DNA of 5,695 nucleotides from CAMCYM01 sp964405405 (GCA_964405405.1 CAYONT010000093.1:1-5695), one strand, 5' to 3'. Shown: positions 1 through 5,670, numbered from the stretch's first letter. The notes: generated by a model not told the origin, from the letters alone. Program-made: numbers and translations.

Positions 1-14
1 AAGCCGCGGATCTC

Positions 15-1064
15 TCATCTCAGCGGCGAAGCCGCAGCCAGGGTCCAGCGGGCGTGGCGGATGCCGGAGGGGGTGATGTAGGTCAGTAGGTAGACCCCGG
101 GCGGCGTGCCCAACGGCAGGGCGAACGGCTGGGGCCCGGGCTGGCCGGTGACCGGAACCGAGAGCAGGCAGGTGCCGGCGGGGTCGAAGACCCGCAAGGT
201 TCCGGGTTCCGGGCACGTCCAGAACCACCCTGCCGATGTTCCGGGGTTGGGGAACGGTGCCCATCCGGGAACGCGCTCTGCTCCTGCATCCCTTGCGGGC
301 GTCCCCAACGTCCCGCAGCTCTCCCCGTACAAATCCAGCGAACCCATCCATCCCACCCCGTCAACTCCCGTCTCAAAAGAAACCTCGTGGTGAAAAAGCC
401 CCGGTATCGACGCGTCCTGCAGGCGCAACCACCCTTGAACCCCTTCCTCTTCGGCAGTCAATTCCAATTCGAGGCAAGTCCCTTGGTCCAGGCACTGCAC
501 CTCCCCATAGGCCATGTACCCGGCCGACAACTCCGTCGCCAGCTCTTCCGTCCACAAGACCTCACCGGAATCTCCGTCCCGCCAGGTCAGCGTGATCACA
601 TGGTCTCCATCCGTCTGTACCCAGGCCTGCGTCGGAAGACAATCCCCCGCCGCCGCCCCCGTCCATCCGAACGTCCGGGGCGTAAGGGTGAAAGGAAAAA
701 CGCAGGCCTCCGTGGCCCCGAAATCCGTGTACAACGTCAGCACCACCGGCACATCCGCCGCGTCCAGCCAAGGCGCAGCCAAGGGAATGTCGTGGATGGA
801 AGTTTCGCCGATGCCGAAGTATACCGTCGGTTCTTGCCCCAGCACCGCCCCGTTCGCATCCGCCAGCTTCCAACTCGGATAACCCCAGATGCCCCAGGTG
901 GGATTGGACACCAACAGCCGCGCTTGCGACGCGTTCCAGGGATTCACCCACAAGCCCTCCAGCACCAAGTCGCCGCATTCCGCAGGCTGCGCCAGGGCCG
1001 TCCCCATCCACGCCATCATGGCCATGCCCATGCCCCAACCCAGGGTCAGCAGTTTTCTTCTCAT
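15..1064 (-). CDS. Secreted protein with C-terminal type IX secretion sorting domain
   Basis: The 349-residue product begins with a signal peptide: a basic start (MRRK), a hydrophobic Met/Gly/Ala-rich stretch, and likely cleavage near residue 25 after Ala-Leu-Ala. The C-terminal ~80 residues look like a type A T9SS sorting domain: FPNP at about 271-274, beta-rich spacing, then a PPGVYLLTY strand and a final RHARWTLA strand. In this family the domain sends the protein through the Bacteroidota type IX system and is usually cleaved at the surface. The body (about 26-265) is rich in Trp, Gly and acidic residues, has scattered Cys and no catalytic motif I recognise; beta-sandwich folds are a guess. 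I chose the ATG at 1064 because AAAGGAAA lies just upstream; a TTG ten codons earlier adds charged residues before the signal peptide. The stop falls inside a GAGATGAGAGAT repeat, so the last residues (ASPLR) may be repeat-derived. Secretion is well supported; function is unknown. Confidence 0.85.
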   Translation of the reverse strand: MRRKLLTLGWGMGMAMMAWMGTALAQPAECGDLVLEGLWVNPWNASQARLLVSNPTWGIWGYPSWKLADANGAVLGQEPTVYFGIGETSIHDIPLAAPWLDAADVPVVLTLYTDFGATEACVFPFTLTPRTFGWTGAAAGDCLPTQAWVQTDGDHVITLTWRDGDSGEVLWTEELATELSAGYMAYGEVQCLDQGTCLELELTAEEEGVQGWLRLQDASIPGLFHHEVSFETGVDGVGWMGSLDLYGESCGTLGTPARDAGAERVPGWAPFPNPGTSAGWFWTCPEPGTLRVFDPAGTCLLSVPVTGQPGPQPFALPLGTPPGVYLLTYITPSGIRHARWTLAAASPLR

Positions 1065-1090
1065 CGGTTTCCTTTTCACAGGCCAAATTA

Positions 1091-1109
1091 TCAATTTGCA
1101 CCATGCAAA
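1091..1109 (+). promoter_or_regulatory. Possible asd -7 element and operator-like dyad over the start codon
   Basis: TCAATTTG at 1091-1098 is one base from the Bacteroidota -7 element TAnnTTTG, and would place the transcript start at or next to the asd ATG (1103), implying a leaderless or nearly leaderless mRNA. A perfect inverted repeat, TTTGCA-cca-TGCAAA (1095-1109), is centred on the start codon. On the other strand a near-match to the same element (ATAATTTG) lies upstream of the secreted-protein gene, so the two promoters would overlap here. No clear -33 TTG is seen for asd. A dyad this short can occur by chance. Confidence 0.3.
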
Positions 1110-2110
1110 CTCAACCCGGATTCCGCGTCGCGGTCATCGGTGCCACGGGCCTCGTCGGAGCCACCATGCGCGAAGTACTCCTCGAGCGCAACTTCCCCAT
1201 CTCCGAGTTCCTCCCGGTCGCCAGCGCGCGCAACGTAGGGCGGAGTCTCGCCTTCGGTGACCAAGAGTGGACCGTGCGCTCGCTGGAAGACGCCTGCGCC
1301 GCGGCTCCCGATTTCGCCCTGTTCAGCGCGGGCGGCGCCGTCAGCACCGAGTGGGCACCTCGGTTCGCCGCCGCGGGCTCCGTGGTCATCGACAACAGCA
1401 GCGCCTGGCGACTGGACCCCGCCGTCCCCCTCGTCGTGCCCGAAGTCAACGGCAGCGTGCTGCGCCCCGACCACCGGCTCATCGCCAACCCCAACTGCAC
1501 CACCGCCCAACTCGTCGTCGCCCTCGCCCCCCTGCACGCTGTCTTCGGCGTCGTGCGCGGCGTCGTCAGCACCTACCAAAGCGTGACCGGCACCGGCGCC
1601 GCCGCCATCGCCCAGCTCGAAGCAGAAAGACAAGGACTCCCTCCCCACCCCGCCGTCTACCCCCACCCCATCGACCGCAACTGCATTCCCCACTGCGACA
1701 GCTTTCTCGACAGCGGGTACACGAAAGAGGAGATGAAGGTTTGGCATGAGACAAAAAAAATCCTCGGAGATCCCGACGTGGCCATCACCTGTACGGCGGT
1801 GCGCGTCCCTGTCCTCGGCGGTCACAGCGAGTCCGTCTACCTAGAATTCGCGCGCGACTTCACGCTGGACGCCGTCCGCCACCTGCTCGAGCAAGCCCCC
1901 GGCCTGACCGTCGTGGACGACCCCCAACAGGCCCGCTATCCCATGCCCCGCGATGCGGCGGGCCACGATACCGTTTTTGTAGGCCGAATCCGCCCCGACC
2001 TCTCCCACCCCCGCGGCCTGCACCTGTGGATTGTCGCCGACAACCTGCGCAAAGGAGCCGCCACCAACGCAGTCCAAATCGCGGAACACATGGCCGCCCT
2101 TCTCGCCTGA
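1103..2110 (+). CDS. asd: Aspartate-semialdehyde dehydrogenase
   Basis: This enzyme reduces L-4-aspartyl phosphate with NADPH to aspartate semialdehyde and phosphate. It is the branch-point step toward lysine/diaminopimelate, threonine and methionine, and it acts in the cytoplasm. The 335 residues carry the N-terminal Rossmann dinucleotide motif GATGLVG (13-19), a SAGGAVS segment, the PNCTT active site with nucleophile Cys132, the substrate-binding RVPV segment (Arg234) and GGHSE with the acid/base His241. The C-terminal helix WIVADNLRKGAATNA is also typical. Length fits the shorter, Gram-positive-type ASADH branch. All key residues are present, so it should be active. The ATG start has no Shine-Dalgarno sequence, which is common in Bacteroidota. 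The gene stands alone: divergent from the T9SS-domain gene (38 bp) and convergent with the antiporter (18 bp). No other lysine or threonine gene is adjacent. Confidence 0.97.
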   Translation: MQTQPGFRVAVIGATGLVGATMREVLLERNFPISEFLPVASARNVGRSLAFGDQEWTVRSLEDACAAAPDFALFSAGGAVSTEWAPRFAAAGSVVIDNSSAWRLDPAVPLVVPEVNGSVLRPDHRLIANPNCTTAQLVVALAPLHAVFGVVRGVVSTYQSVTGTGAAAIAQLEAERQGLPPHPAVYPHPIDRNCIPHCDSFLDSGYTKEEMKVWHETKKILGDPDVAITCTAVRVPVLGGHSESVYLEFARDFTLDAVRHLLEQAPGLTVVDDPQQARYPMPRDAAGHDTVFVGRIRPDLSHPRGLHLWIVADNLRKGAATNAVQIAEHMAALLA

Positions 2111-2128
2111 CCGCCCCTCTTCCCGCTG

Positions 2129-4279
2129 TTACTTCCTGCCCCGCAGCACCCGACCCAGTCCCTTTCCGATCCGCTGAACCGCGTCGATGCCCTTGGTGAG
2201 CGGCTCCGACGAAAAGTCCTCGTAACGCTCGCCACCGAGTGCCTGATCGAACGACTGGGGATAAATGACCAAGCGGTCATTCTCCGCAAAATATTTCTCC
2301 ATCTTCTCCGGGATTCCTTCCAGCACCGGCGCATACGACGGCGAATCCTTGCGCGCAGAAACCAGTACCAACAAATCATCCGGGTGCACTTCCCGGGACA
2401 GTACCAAGAAATCCTCCCACGCCTCGAATTCACGGAACGCACCGAGCCCCACCAACTTCGCGCGCTGGGCAAACCGTTCGATGGCCGCCCAGGTCTTGGC
2501 GGTGCAACGGAACGTCACCGGAATGCTGAGCTCCTGCGACAACCGGTTCACCTTGCTCAACCACAAGCCGAAGCCGTTTTCCCGTTCCGCCAATTCCGGC
2601 ACCACCACAAAAATCCGTTTGTGGGCCACCAGCGGTTTCGAAAACTGGCACACCAGCGTGGTCTTGTCCGAATGCGAGAGCAGATACCCCAACTTCTCCC
2701 CCATCAATTTGTCGATGAACCCCACCCGCGCTGGCCAACCCAAGACCACAAAATCGGCCATCAACTCCCGCGAAATGCGACAGATTCCGCTGGCCGGATT
2801 GTGGTCGATGGTCGCCACAATGTTCACCTGGGTCTCCGTCGCCGACGCCTGTCGGACCGTGTCCTCAAGCTTCGCGCGGGCCCGCAAAATATTCGCCTCG
2901 GCATCCTCATCGTTTGACACGACCGTCAGCAGCGAGATGGGCTGAACGGACCGCGGATCCTTCAACAGCACCGCAAAATCCAGGAGCGGCGGGATGTTGG
3001 CCAAATTCGATATCGGCAAAAGAATGTGTTCACTCTTCGCATGCTGTCGGGCCACATCTCCTTCCGTTTCCAAATCACCGGACGACAGAAGTTTACGTGC
3101 AGCTCTTTCTGTGGCAAAGGATGCTACAATGCATGTGATCAGTACCAAGAGAATGGTTCCGTTCAGGATGTTGTCATCCAAAATACCTGCCCGGTAACCT
3201 ACAAGAATAATGGCCAGGGTTGCCGCCGCGCGAGCGGCACTCAATCCGAAAATCAACTGTCGTTGTGCTCCGGAATACCCGAAGCTCCACTGGGTGAACA
3301 ATGCAGCCAACCACTTGCCCATCAACGCAGCAGTGGTCAGTGCCCCAGCCACAACGAGGGCATACGGCCCCTCAAAAAGCACACCCACGTCCACCAACAT
3401 CCCCACGCTGATCAGGAAGAACGGAATGAACAACGCGTTGCCCATGAACTCAATCCGGTTCATCAGAGCAGAACTGTGTGGAATCAACTTGTTCAAAGCA
3501 AGCCCGGCCACAGAGGCGCCGATGATGGGTTCGACCCCGGCCACCTCAGCCAAGAATGCTGCAAAAAACACCACAGACAAAACGAAAATGTAATGCGAAT
3601 GCTTCTCACTCTCGAGCACCCGAAAAAACCACTTGGCAATGCGCGGCACCACCAAGAACATGATGGCAGAAAAAATGGCCAGCGACACCCCCAATCGAAC
3701 CCAAAACTCAGCGTTCAATGTGCCCGCCTCGTTCCCCATGATGACCGCCAACATAATGAGTACGGCGGTGTCTGTGAGGATGGTTCCTCCAACCGCCACT
3801 GCCACTGCGGGGTTTTTTGTCACCCCCATTTTGCTCACAATGGGATACGCCACCAACGTATGGGTGGCAAACATACTGGCCGTCAAAAACGATGCATTCA
3901 CCCCATATCCCAGCAGGTAATGGCAAACCGGGAACCCCAACCCAATCGGCACGGCAAACGTGAACAATCCGAAGAGCAGACTCTTATTCCGGTGGGCTTT
4001 GAAGTCATTCAAATCCAACTCCAGCCCCGCGATGAACATGATGTACAGCAACCCAATGGTCGAGAACAAATCGATGGCGTTGTCCTTCTCGAGGATGCCC
4101 AGACCATGGGGCCCAATGGCCACGCCCGACAAAATCAACCCAATGATGCCCGGGATCTTGATGCGCCGCAACAGCACAGGGCTCAGCAAGATGATGAGGA
4201 GAATCAATGAAAAAACCAGCACCGGATTTTGCAGCGGAAGCGCAAACTCGTGCACCAAGTGTTCGAAAAAATCTGCCAT
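2129..4279 (-). CDS. CPA2-type cation:proton antiporter with tandem C-terminal USP-like domains
   Basis: This 716-residue inner-membrane protein probably exchanges Na+ or K+ for protons. Residues ~15-400 contain about a dozen hydrophobic segments of the Na+/H+ exchanger fold: IPGIIGLILSGVAIGPHG near the N-terminus, FIAGLELD, the ion-binding helix GGTILTD (Thr169-Asp170), FIPFFLISVGMLVD, and GLSAARAAATLA starting at Gly345. Having Thr-Asp rather than Asp-Asp in the ion-binding helix is usually linked with electroneutral exchange (inference). The cytoplasmic tail holds two units resembling universal stress protein domains, about 416-550 (from HILLPISN) and 552-690 (from HKRIFVVV), instead of the RCK domain of KefB/KefC. 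I take the ATG at 4279; a GTG at 4327 would add 16 residues and overlap the divergent gene. The membrane half looks less GC-rich than asd. The ion cannot be decided from sequence. Confidence 0.92.
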   Translation of the reverse strand: MADFFEHLVHEFALPLQNPVLVFSLILLIILLSPVLLRRIKIPGIIGLILSGVAIGPHGLGILEKDNAIDLFSTIGLLYIMFIAGLELDLNDFKAHRNKSLLFGLFTFAVPIGLGFPVCHYLLGYGVNASFLTASMFATHTLVAYPIVSKMGVTKNPAVAVAVGGTILTDTAVLIMLAVIMGNEAGTLNAEFWVRLGVSLAIFSAIMFLVVPRIAKWFFRVLESEKHSHYIFVLSVVFFAAFLAEVAGVEPIIGASVAGLALNKLIPHSSALMNRIEFMGNALFIPFFLISVGMLVDVGVLFEGPYALVVAGALTTAALMGKWLAALFTQWSFGYSGAQRQLIFGLSAARAAATLAIILVGYRAGILDDNILNGTILLVLITCIVASFATERAARKLLSSGDLETEGDVARQHAKSEHILLPISNLANIPPLLDFAVLLKDPRSVQPISLLTVVSNDEDAEANILRARAKLEDTVRQASATETQVNIVATIDHNPASGICRISRELMADFVVLGWPARVGFIDKLMGEKLGYLLSHSDKTTLVCQFSKPLVAHKRIFVVVPELAERENGFGLWLSKVNRLSQELSIPVTFRCTAKTWAAIERFAQRAKLVGLGAFREFEAWEDFLVLSREVHPDDLLVLVSARKDSPSYAPVLEGIPEKMEKYFAENDRLVIYPQSFDQALGGERYEDFSSEPLTKGIDAVQRIGKGLGRVLRGRK

Positions 4280-4311
4280 AACTTGCTCGAAAGTTACATC
4301 CCCAACCCCCC

Positions 4312-4539
4312 ATGACCATGTTCTCACCCAACGTCGGAAACAAAGACAAATTCATCCGGACTTCCATCGCCCTCATCCTCGCTCTGCTCGCATACTCCCA
4401 AGTGCTATCCGGCCCTTGGGGCCTGGCCGCTCTGGGCATCGCATTCCTGCTCATCGCCACGGGCTACCTCCGCTTCTGCCCGTTGTATCGGCTCTTCGGC
4501 ATCCGAACATGTCCCGCTCCTACCTCCAAACAACCCTGA
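4312..4539 (+). CDS. DUF2892 (YgaP-like membrane domain) small inner-membrane protein
   Basis: This 75-residue protein has the layout of the DUF2892 family: an N-terminal NVGNKDKFIR, a first hydrophobic helix at about 17-33, a short Gly-Pro-Trp turn, a second helix at about 36-53, then the signature CPLYRLFGIRTC (Cys56 to Cys67). The same two-helix unit is the membrane part of YgaP, fused there to a rhodanese domain; here it stands alone. Free-standing members have no firmly established role, and a link to sulfur or redox chemistry would be inference. The start could be the ATG at 4312 or the one at 4318; neither has a Shine-Dalgarno sequence. It is divergent from the antiporter across 32 bp, so its promoter must lie in the antiporter's coding sequence or the transcript must be leaderless. 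The hairpin downstream has its T-run on the other strand and does not serve this gene. Confidence 0.85.
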   Translation: MTMFSPNVGNKDKFIRTSIALILALLAYSQVLSGPWGLAALGIAFLLIATGYLRFCPLYRLFGIRTCPAPTSKQP

Positions 4540-4553
4540 CCCTTCAACCGCCC

Positions 4554-4584
4554 AAAAAAAATGTGCAGCCCGTCTGGGCTGCAC
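4554..4584 (-). terminator. Rho-independent terminator of tRNA-Ser
   Basis: A perfect 9-bp stem (GTGCAGCCC with GGGCTGCAC, 4563-4571 and 4576-4584) encloses a 4-nt loop. On the minus strand it is followed at once by one A and eight T (4561-4554). It begins 15 nt after the tRNA 3' end. On the plus strand no T-run follows the stem. Confidence 0.92.
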
Positions 4585-4599
4585 ACCATGCTACGAGAG

Positions 4600-4684
4600 C
4601 GGAGGGACTGGGACTCGAACCCAGGGACCAATAAAATCGGTCACAGCTTAGCAGGCTGCTGCATTACCACTCTGCCACCCCTCC
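4600..4684 (-). tRNA. tRNA-Ser, anticodon GCT
   Basis: The minus strand folds into a complete class II tRNA of 85 nt. The acceptor strands are GGAGGGG and TCCCTCC (one G-T pair), with discriminator G. The anticodon stem GCAGC/GCTGT holds the loop CTGCTAA, anticodon at 4652-4650, reading AGC and AGT codons. The long variable arm (GACCGA paired with TTGGTC around a TTTA loop) is typical of tRNA-Ser. The T arm is CTGGG-TTCGAGT-CCCAG. No CCA is encoded, so CCA must be added after transcription. It has its own promoter (4715-4742) and terminator (4554-4584), so it is a single-gene transcript. Confidence 0.97.
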
Positions 4685-4714
4685 GTGCCTTCTGGACATC
4701 TCCAAAAGCGAGCG

Positions 4715-4742
4715 CAAATGTAGGCCAATTTTTAGGGCACAA
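4715..4742 (-). promoter_or_regulatory. Bacteroidota-type promoter of tRNA-Ser
   Basis: On the minus strand TTG (4742-4740), a 17-bp spacer and TACATTTG (4722-4715) match the Bacteroidota -33/-7 consensus (TTG, 17-23 bp, TAnnTTTG) exactly. The transcript would start near 4708, about 25 nt before the mature tRNA. This is the clearest promoter in the window. Confidence 0.8.
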
Positions 4743-4747
4743 CACGA

Positions 4748-4777
4748 TTGCAAACCAAGAAATTTGCCGTACCTTTT
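4748..4777 (+). promoter_or_regulatory. Probable promoter of the secreted cysteine-rich protein
   Basis: TTG at 4748-4750, a 19-bp spacer and TACCTTTT at 4770-4777 match the Bacteroidota promoter at all but the last base of the -7 element. The start would fall near 4783, giving a leader of about 35 nt with no Shine-Dalgarno sequence. Its -33 element lies 5 bp from the -33 element of the divergent tRNA-Ser promoter. Confidence 0.55.
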
Positions 4778-4817
4778 ACGCTGCAATCAGAAAACTCGCA
4801 AATCAAACCATCCACAG

Positions 4818-5222
4818 ATGAAAAAAGTTTTGATCCTCAGTGCGTTTGCCTTCTTCGCCTTCGCGGCTTCTGCGCAAACCCAGGGCCCCGAAAAGGGCAA
4901 AGCAAAGACCGAAGCACCGGCAGCCCGTGCACCGAAGTCTGCCTCCACCACGGGGCGTTCCGCTGGCATCATGAGCGGAACGGACAACGACAAGGCTTCT
5001 CAGCAGCAGGACCAGAAGGCTGCTGACCAAAAAGGCGCTGAGCAAAAAGGCGGTGCATGCACCGACGGCAAGTCTGCTGCTGCAGGTTGCTGCGACAAGA
5101 AAGGATCTGCTTCGACCGGTGAGAAAGCTGCTGGCGGTTGCTGCGCAGGCAAGTCCGCTGAGGGCGGTTCTTGCGCCGGCAAGGCCCAAGCTGCTCCCAG
5201 CCAGAAGCCCAAGCAAAACTAA
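4818..5222 (+). CDS. Small secreted Lys/Ala/Gly-rich protein with six symmetrically spaced cysteines
   Basis: I do not recognise a named family. The 134-residue product has a clear signal peptide (MKKVLILSAF followed by an Ala/Phe core, cleavage likely after Ala19, mature start QTQ). Residues 20-75 are charged and low-complexity, with pseudo-repeats of Ala-(Asp/Glu)-Gln-Lys-Gly near 70-79. The C-terminal part carries Cys81, Cys91-Cys92, Cys108-Cys109 and Cys119, spaced C-X9-CC-X15-CC-X9-C, among Lys, Gly, Ala and Ser. There is no transmembrane segment after the signal peptide and no lipobox. A disordered, metal-binding (metallothionein-like) or disulfide-linked periplasmic protein is plausible, but this is inference. 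Codons favour GCT, GGC and AAG, unlike the GCC/CGC-heavy asd, which may reflect high expression. I start at 4818; an ATG at 4764 lies upstream of the predicted promoter and would bury the signal peptide. It is transcribed alone. Confidence 0.8.
   Translation: MKKVLILSAFAFFAFAASAQTQGPEKGKAKTEAPAARAPKSASTTGRSAGIMSGTDNDKASQQQDQKAADQKGAEQKGGACTDGKSAAAGCCDKKGSASTGEKAAGGCCAGKSAEGGSCAGKAQAAPSQKPKQN
5022..5145 (+). repeat. Short internal repeats in the cysteine-rich gene
   Basis: Two adjacent 15-bp units, 5022-5036 and 5037-5051, differ at one base and encode ADQKG then AEQKG. Further on, 19-bp segments at 5076-5094 and 5127-5145 match at 17 positions and encode the two Gly-Cys-Cys motifs. Both pairs are in frame, so the cysteine-rich region probably grew by small in-frame duplications. 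Confidence 0.7.
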
Positions 5223-5462
5223 GGAACTGAGTCCCCCCGCAAGGGACACAGCACCCAGTTGGCTCTCTGTGAAATCCCGCACGTGACCACCTCGCTGCCC
5301 CGGACCCAAGCGGTTCATTCATCAGCAGGACAACACATCGGCCCGAAGATTTCACCTACCCCTGGCACACCGCCCGGATGTTGACCCGAGAACAAAAGGG
5401 TGGTACGAACCAAATCGCGGCATGGCAACATGCTTCAACCCTTGCCAGAATGACTTGAAAGG
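5223..5462 (+). other. Gene-free stretch: long 3' untranslated region or structured small RNA
   Basis: No convincing gene lies in these 240 bases before the terminator. Complementary segments suggest structure on the plus strand. GTCCC/GGGAC (5231-5247) sits just after the stop codon of the cysteine-rich gene. GTGAAATC (5269-5276) is an exact complement of GATTTCAC (5348-5355). AAGGGT (5396-5401) and ACCCTT (5438-5443) could close a three-way junction with two hairpins: TGGT-acga-ACCA, which shares base 5401 with the outer stem, and GCATG-gcaa-CATGC (5420-5433), which has a GNRA tetraloop. No TAnnTTTG promoter is seen inside, so the segment is most likely the 3' end of the upstream transcript. 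It matches no RNA family I know (not tmRNA, RNase P, SRP or a riboswitch). Confidence 0.35.
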
Positions 5463-5491
5463 AGGCCCCGCTCACCCGGGGCCTTTTTTTT
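5463..5491 (+). terminator. Strong rho-independent terminator
   Basis: AGGCCCCG (5463-5470) pairs with CGGGGCCT (5477-5484) around a 6-nt loop, and a run of eight T (5484-5491) follows. It ends plus-strand transcription, most likely of the cysteine-rich gene about 240 bp upstream, or of an RNA between them. Confidence 0.92.
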
Positions 5492-5498
5492 GCCCCCC

Positions 5499-5579
5499 GC
5501 GCAGCTGCGCTGCGCTGAAACATGAAATAGGAGATAGGAGATGGCGCCGCCGCGCGGCGAGAGATGAGAGATAGGATAT
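5499..5579 (+). repeat. Purine-rich degenerate heptamer block with GC-rich palindromes
   Basis: A 12-bp palindrome, GCGCAGCTGCGC (5499-5510), precedes heptamers fitting or close to RRGARAY on the plus strand. Four lie at 5515-5542 (for example AGGAGAT twice). The GC-rich core at 5543-5558 contains the palindromes GGCGCC and GCCGCGCGGC. Three more follow at 5559-5579 (GAGAGAT twice, then AGGATAT). No gene is visible. A short piece of the motif recurs at 10-21. Confidence 0.65.
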
Positions 5580-5589
5580 GTTGGGTTCT

Positions 5590-5659
5590 GTTTCCTGTCT
5601 CTTGTTTCTCATCTCTTATTTCTTGTTTCGTGTTTCTTACCTCTTGTTTCTCGTTTCCT
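5590..5659 (-). repeat. Ten tandem copies of a degenerate 7-bp repeat (RRGARAY on the minus strand)
   Basis: Seventy bases split without slippage into ten heptamers that read RTYTCYY on the plus strand, such as GTTTCCT, GTCTCTT, ATCTCTT and ATTTCTT. Eight of ten fit exactly; the unit at 5625-5631 has G at a pyrimidine position and the unit at 5639-5645 has C at position 2. Nearly all variation between units is by transition. The first and last units are both GTTTCCT. The block is oriented opposite to the one at 5515-5579. Confidence 0.8.
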
Positions 5660-5670
5660 GCCGGGCCAAA

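Noticed and set aside
387..1238. 283-codon open frame on the plus strand
   Set aside because: It is opposite the T9SS-domain gene and runs into asd in another frame. The Arg/Pro/His-rich product is typical of a GC-rich shadow.
1091..1825. 244-codon open frame on the minus strand
   Set aside because: It is antisense to asd, which has every catalytic motif. Long antisense frames are expected in GC-rich genes, and the product is Gly/Ala/Asp-rich low complexity.
3026..4210. 394-codon open frame on the plus strand
   Set aside because: It lies wholly opposite the antiporter's membrane domain. Its product is His/Gln/Asn-rich with no motif, as expected from the complement of a transmembrane coding sequence.
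4563..4584. Terminator for the DUF2892 gene
   Set aside because: The hairpin is perfect, but the run of T follows it only on the minus strand, so it ends the tRNA transcript.
4764..4817. Upstream ATG extending the cysteine-rich protein by 18 residues
   Set aside because: It precedes the predicted transcript start near 4783 and would place a polar stretch before an otherwise textbook signal peptide.
4561..4821. 86-codon open frame on the plus strand
   Set aside because: It spans the terminator hairpin and the whole tRNA-Ser gene, so the open frame is chance.
5378..5458. 26-codon ORF (starts MLTREQKGG) ending just before the terminator
   Set aside because: No ribosome-binding site, no recognisable motif, no codon-use signal strong enough at this length, and it overlaps the proposed RNA stems. 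Conservation or ribosome profiling would be needed to revive it.
5590..5659. CRISPR array
   Set aside because: The 7-bp units are directly abutting with no spacers, far shorter than CRISPR repeats, and no cas gene is present.
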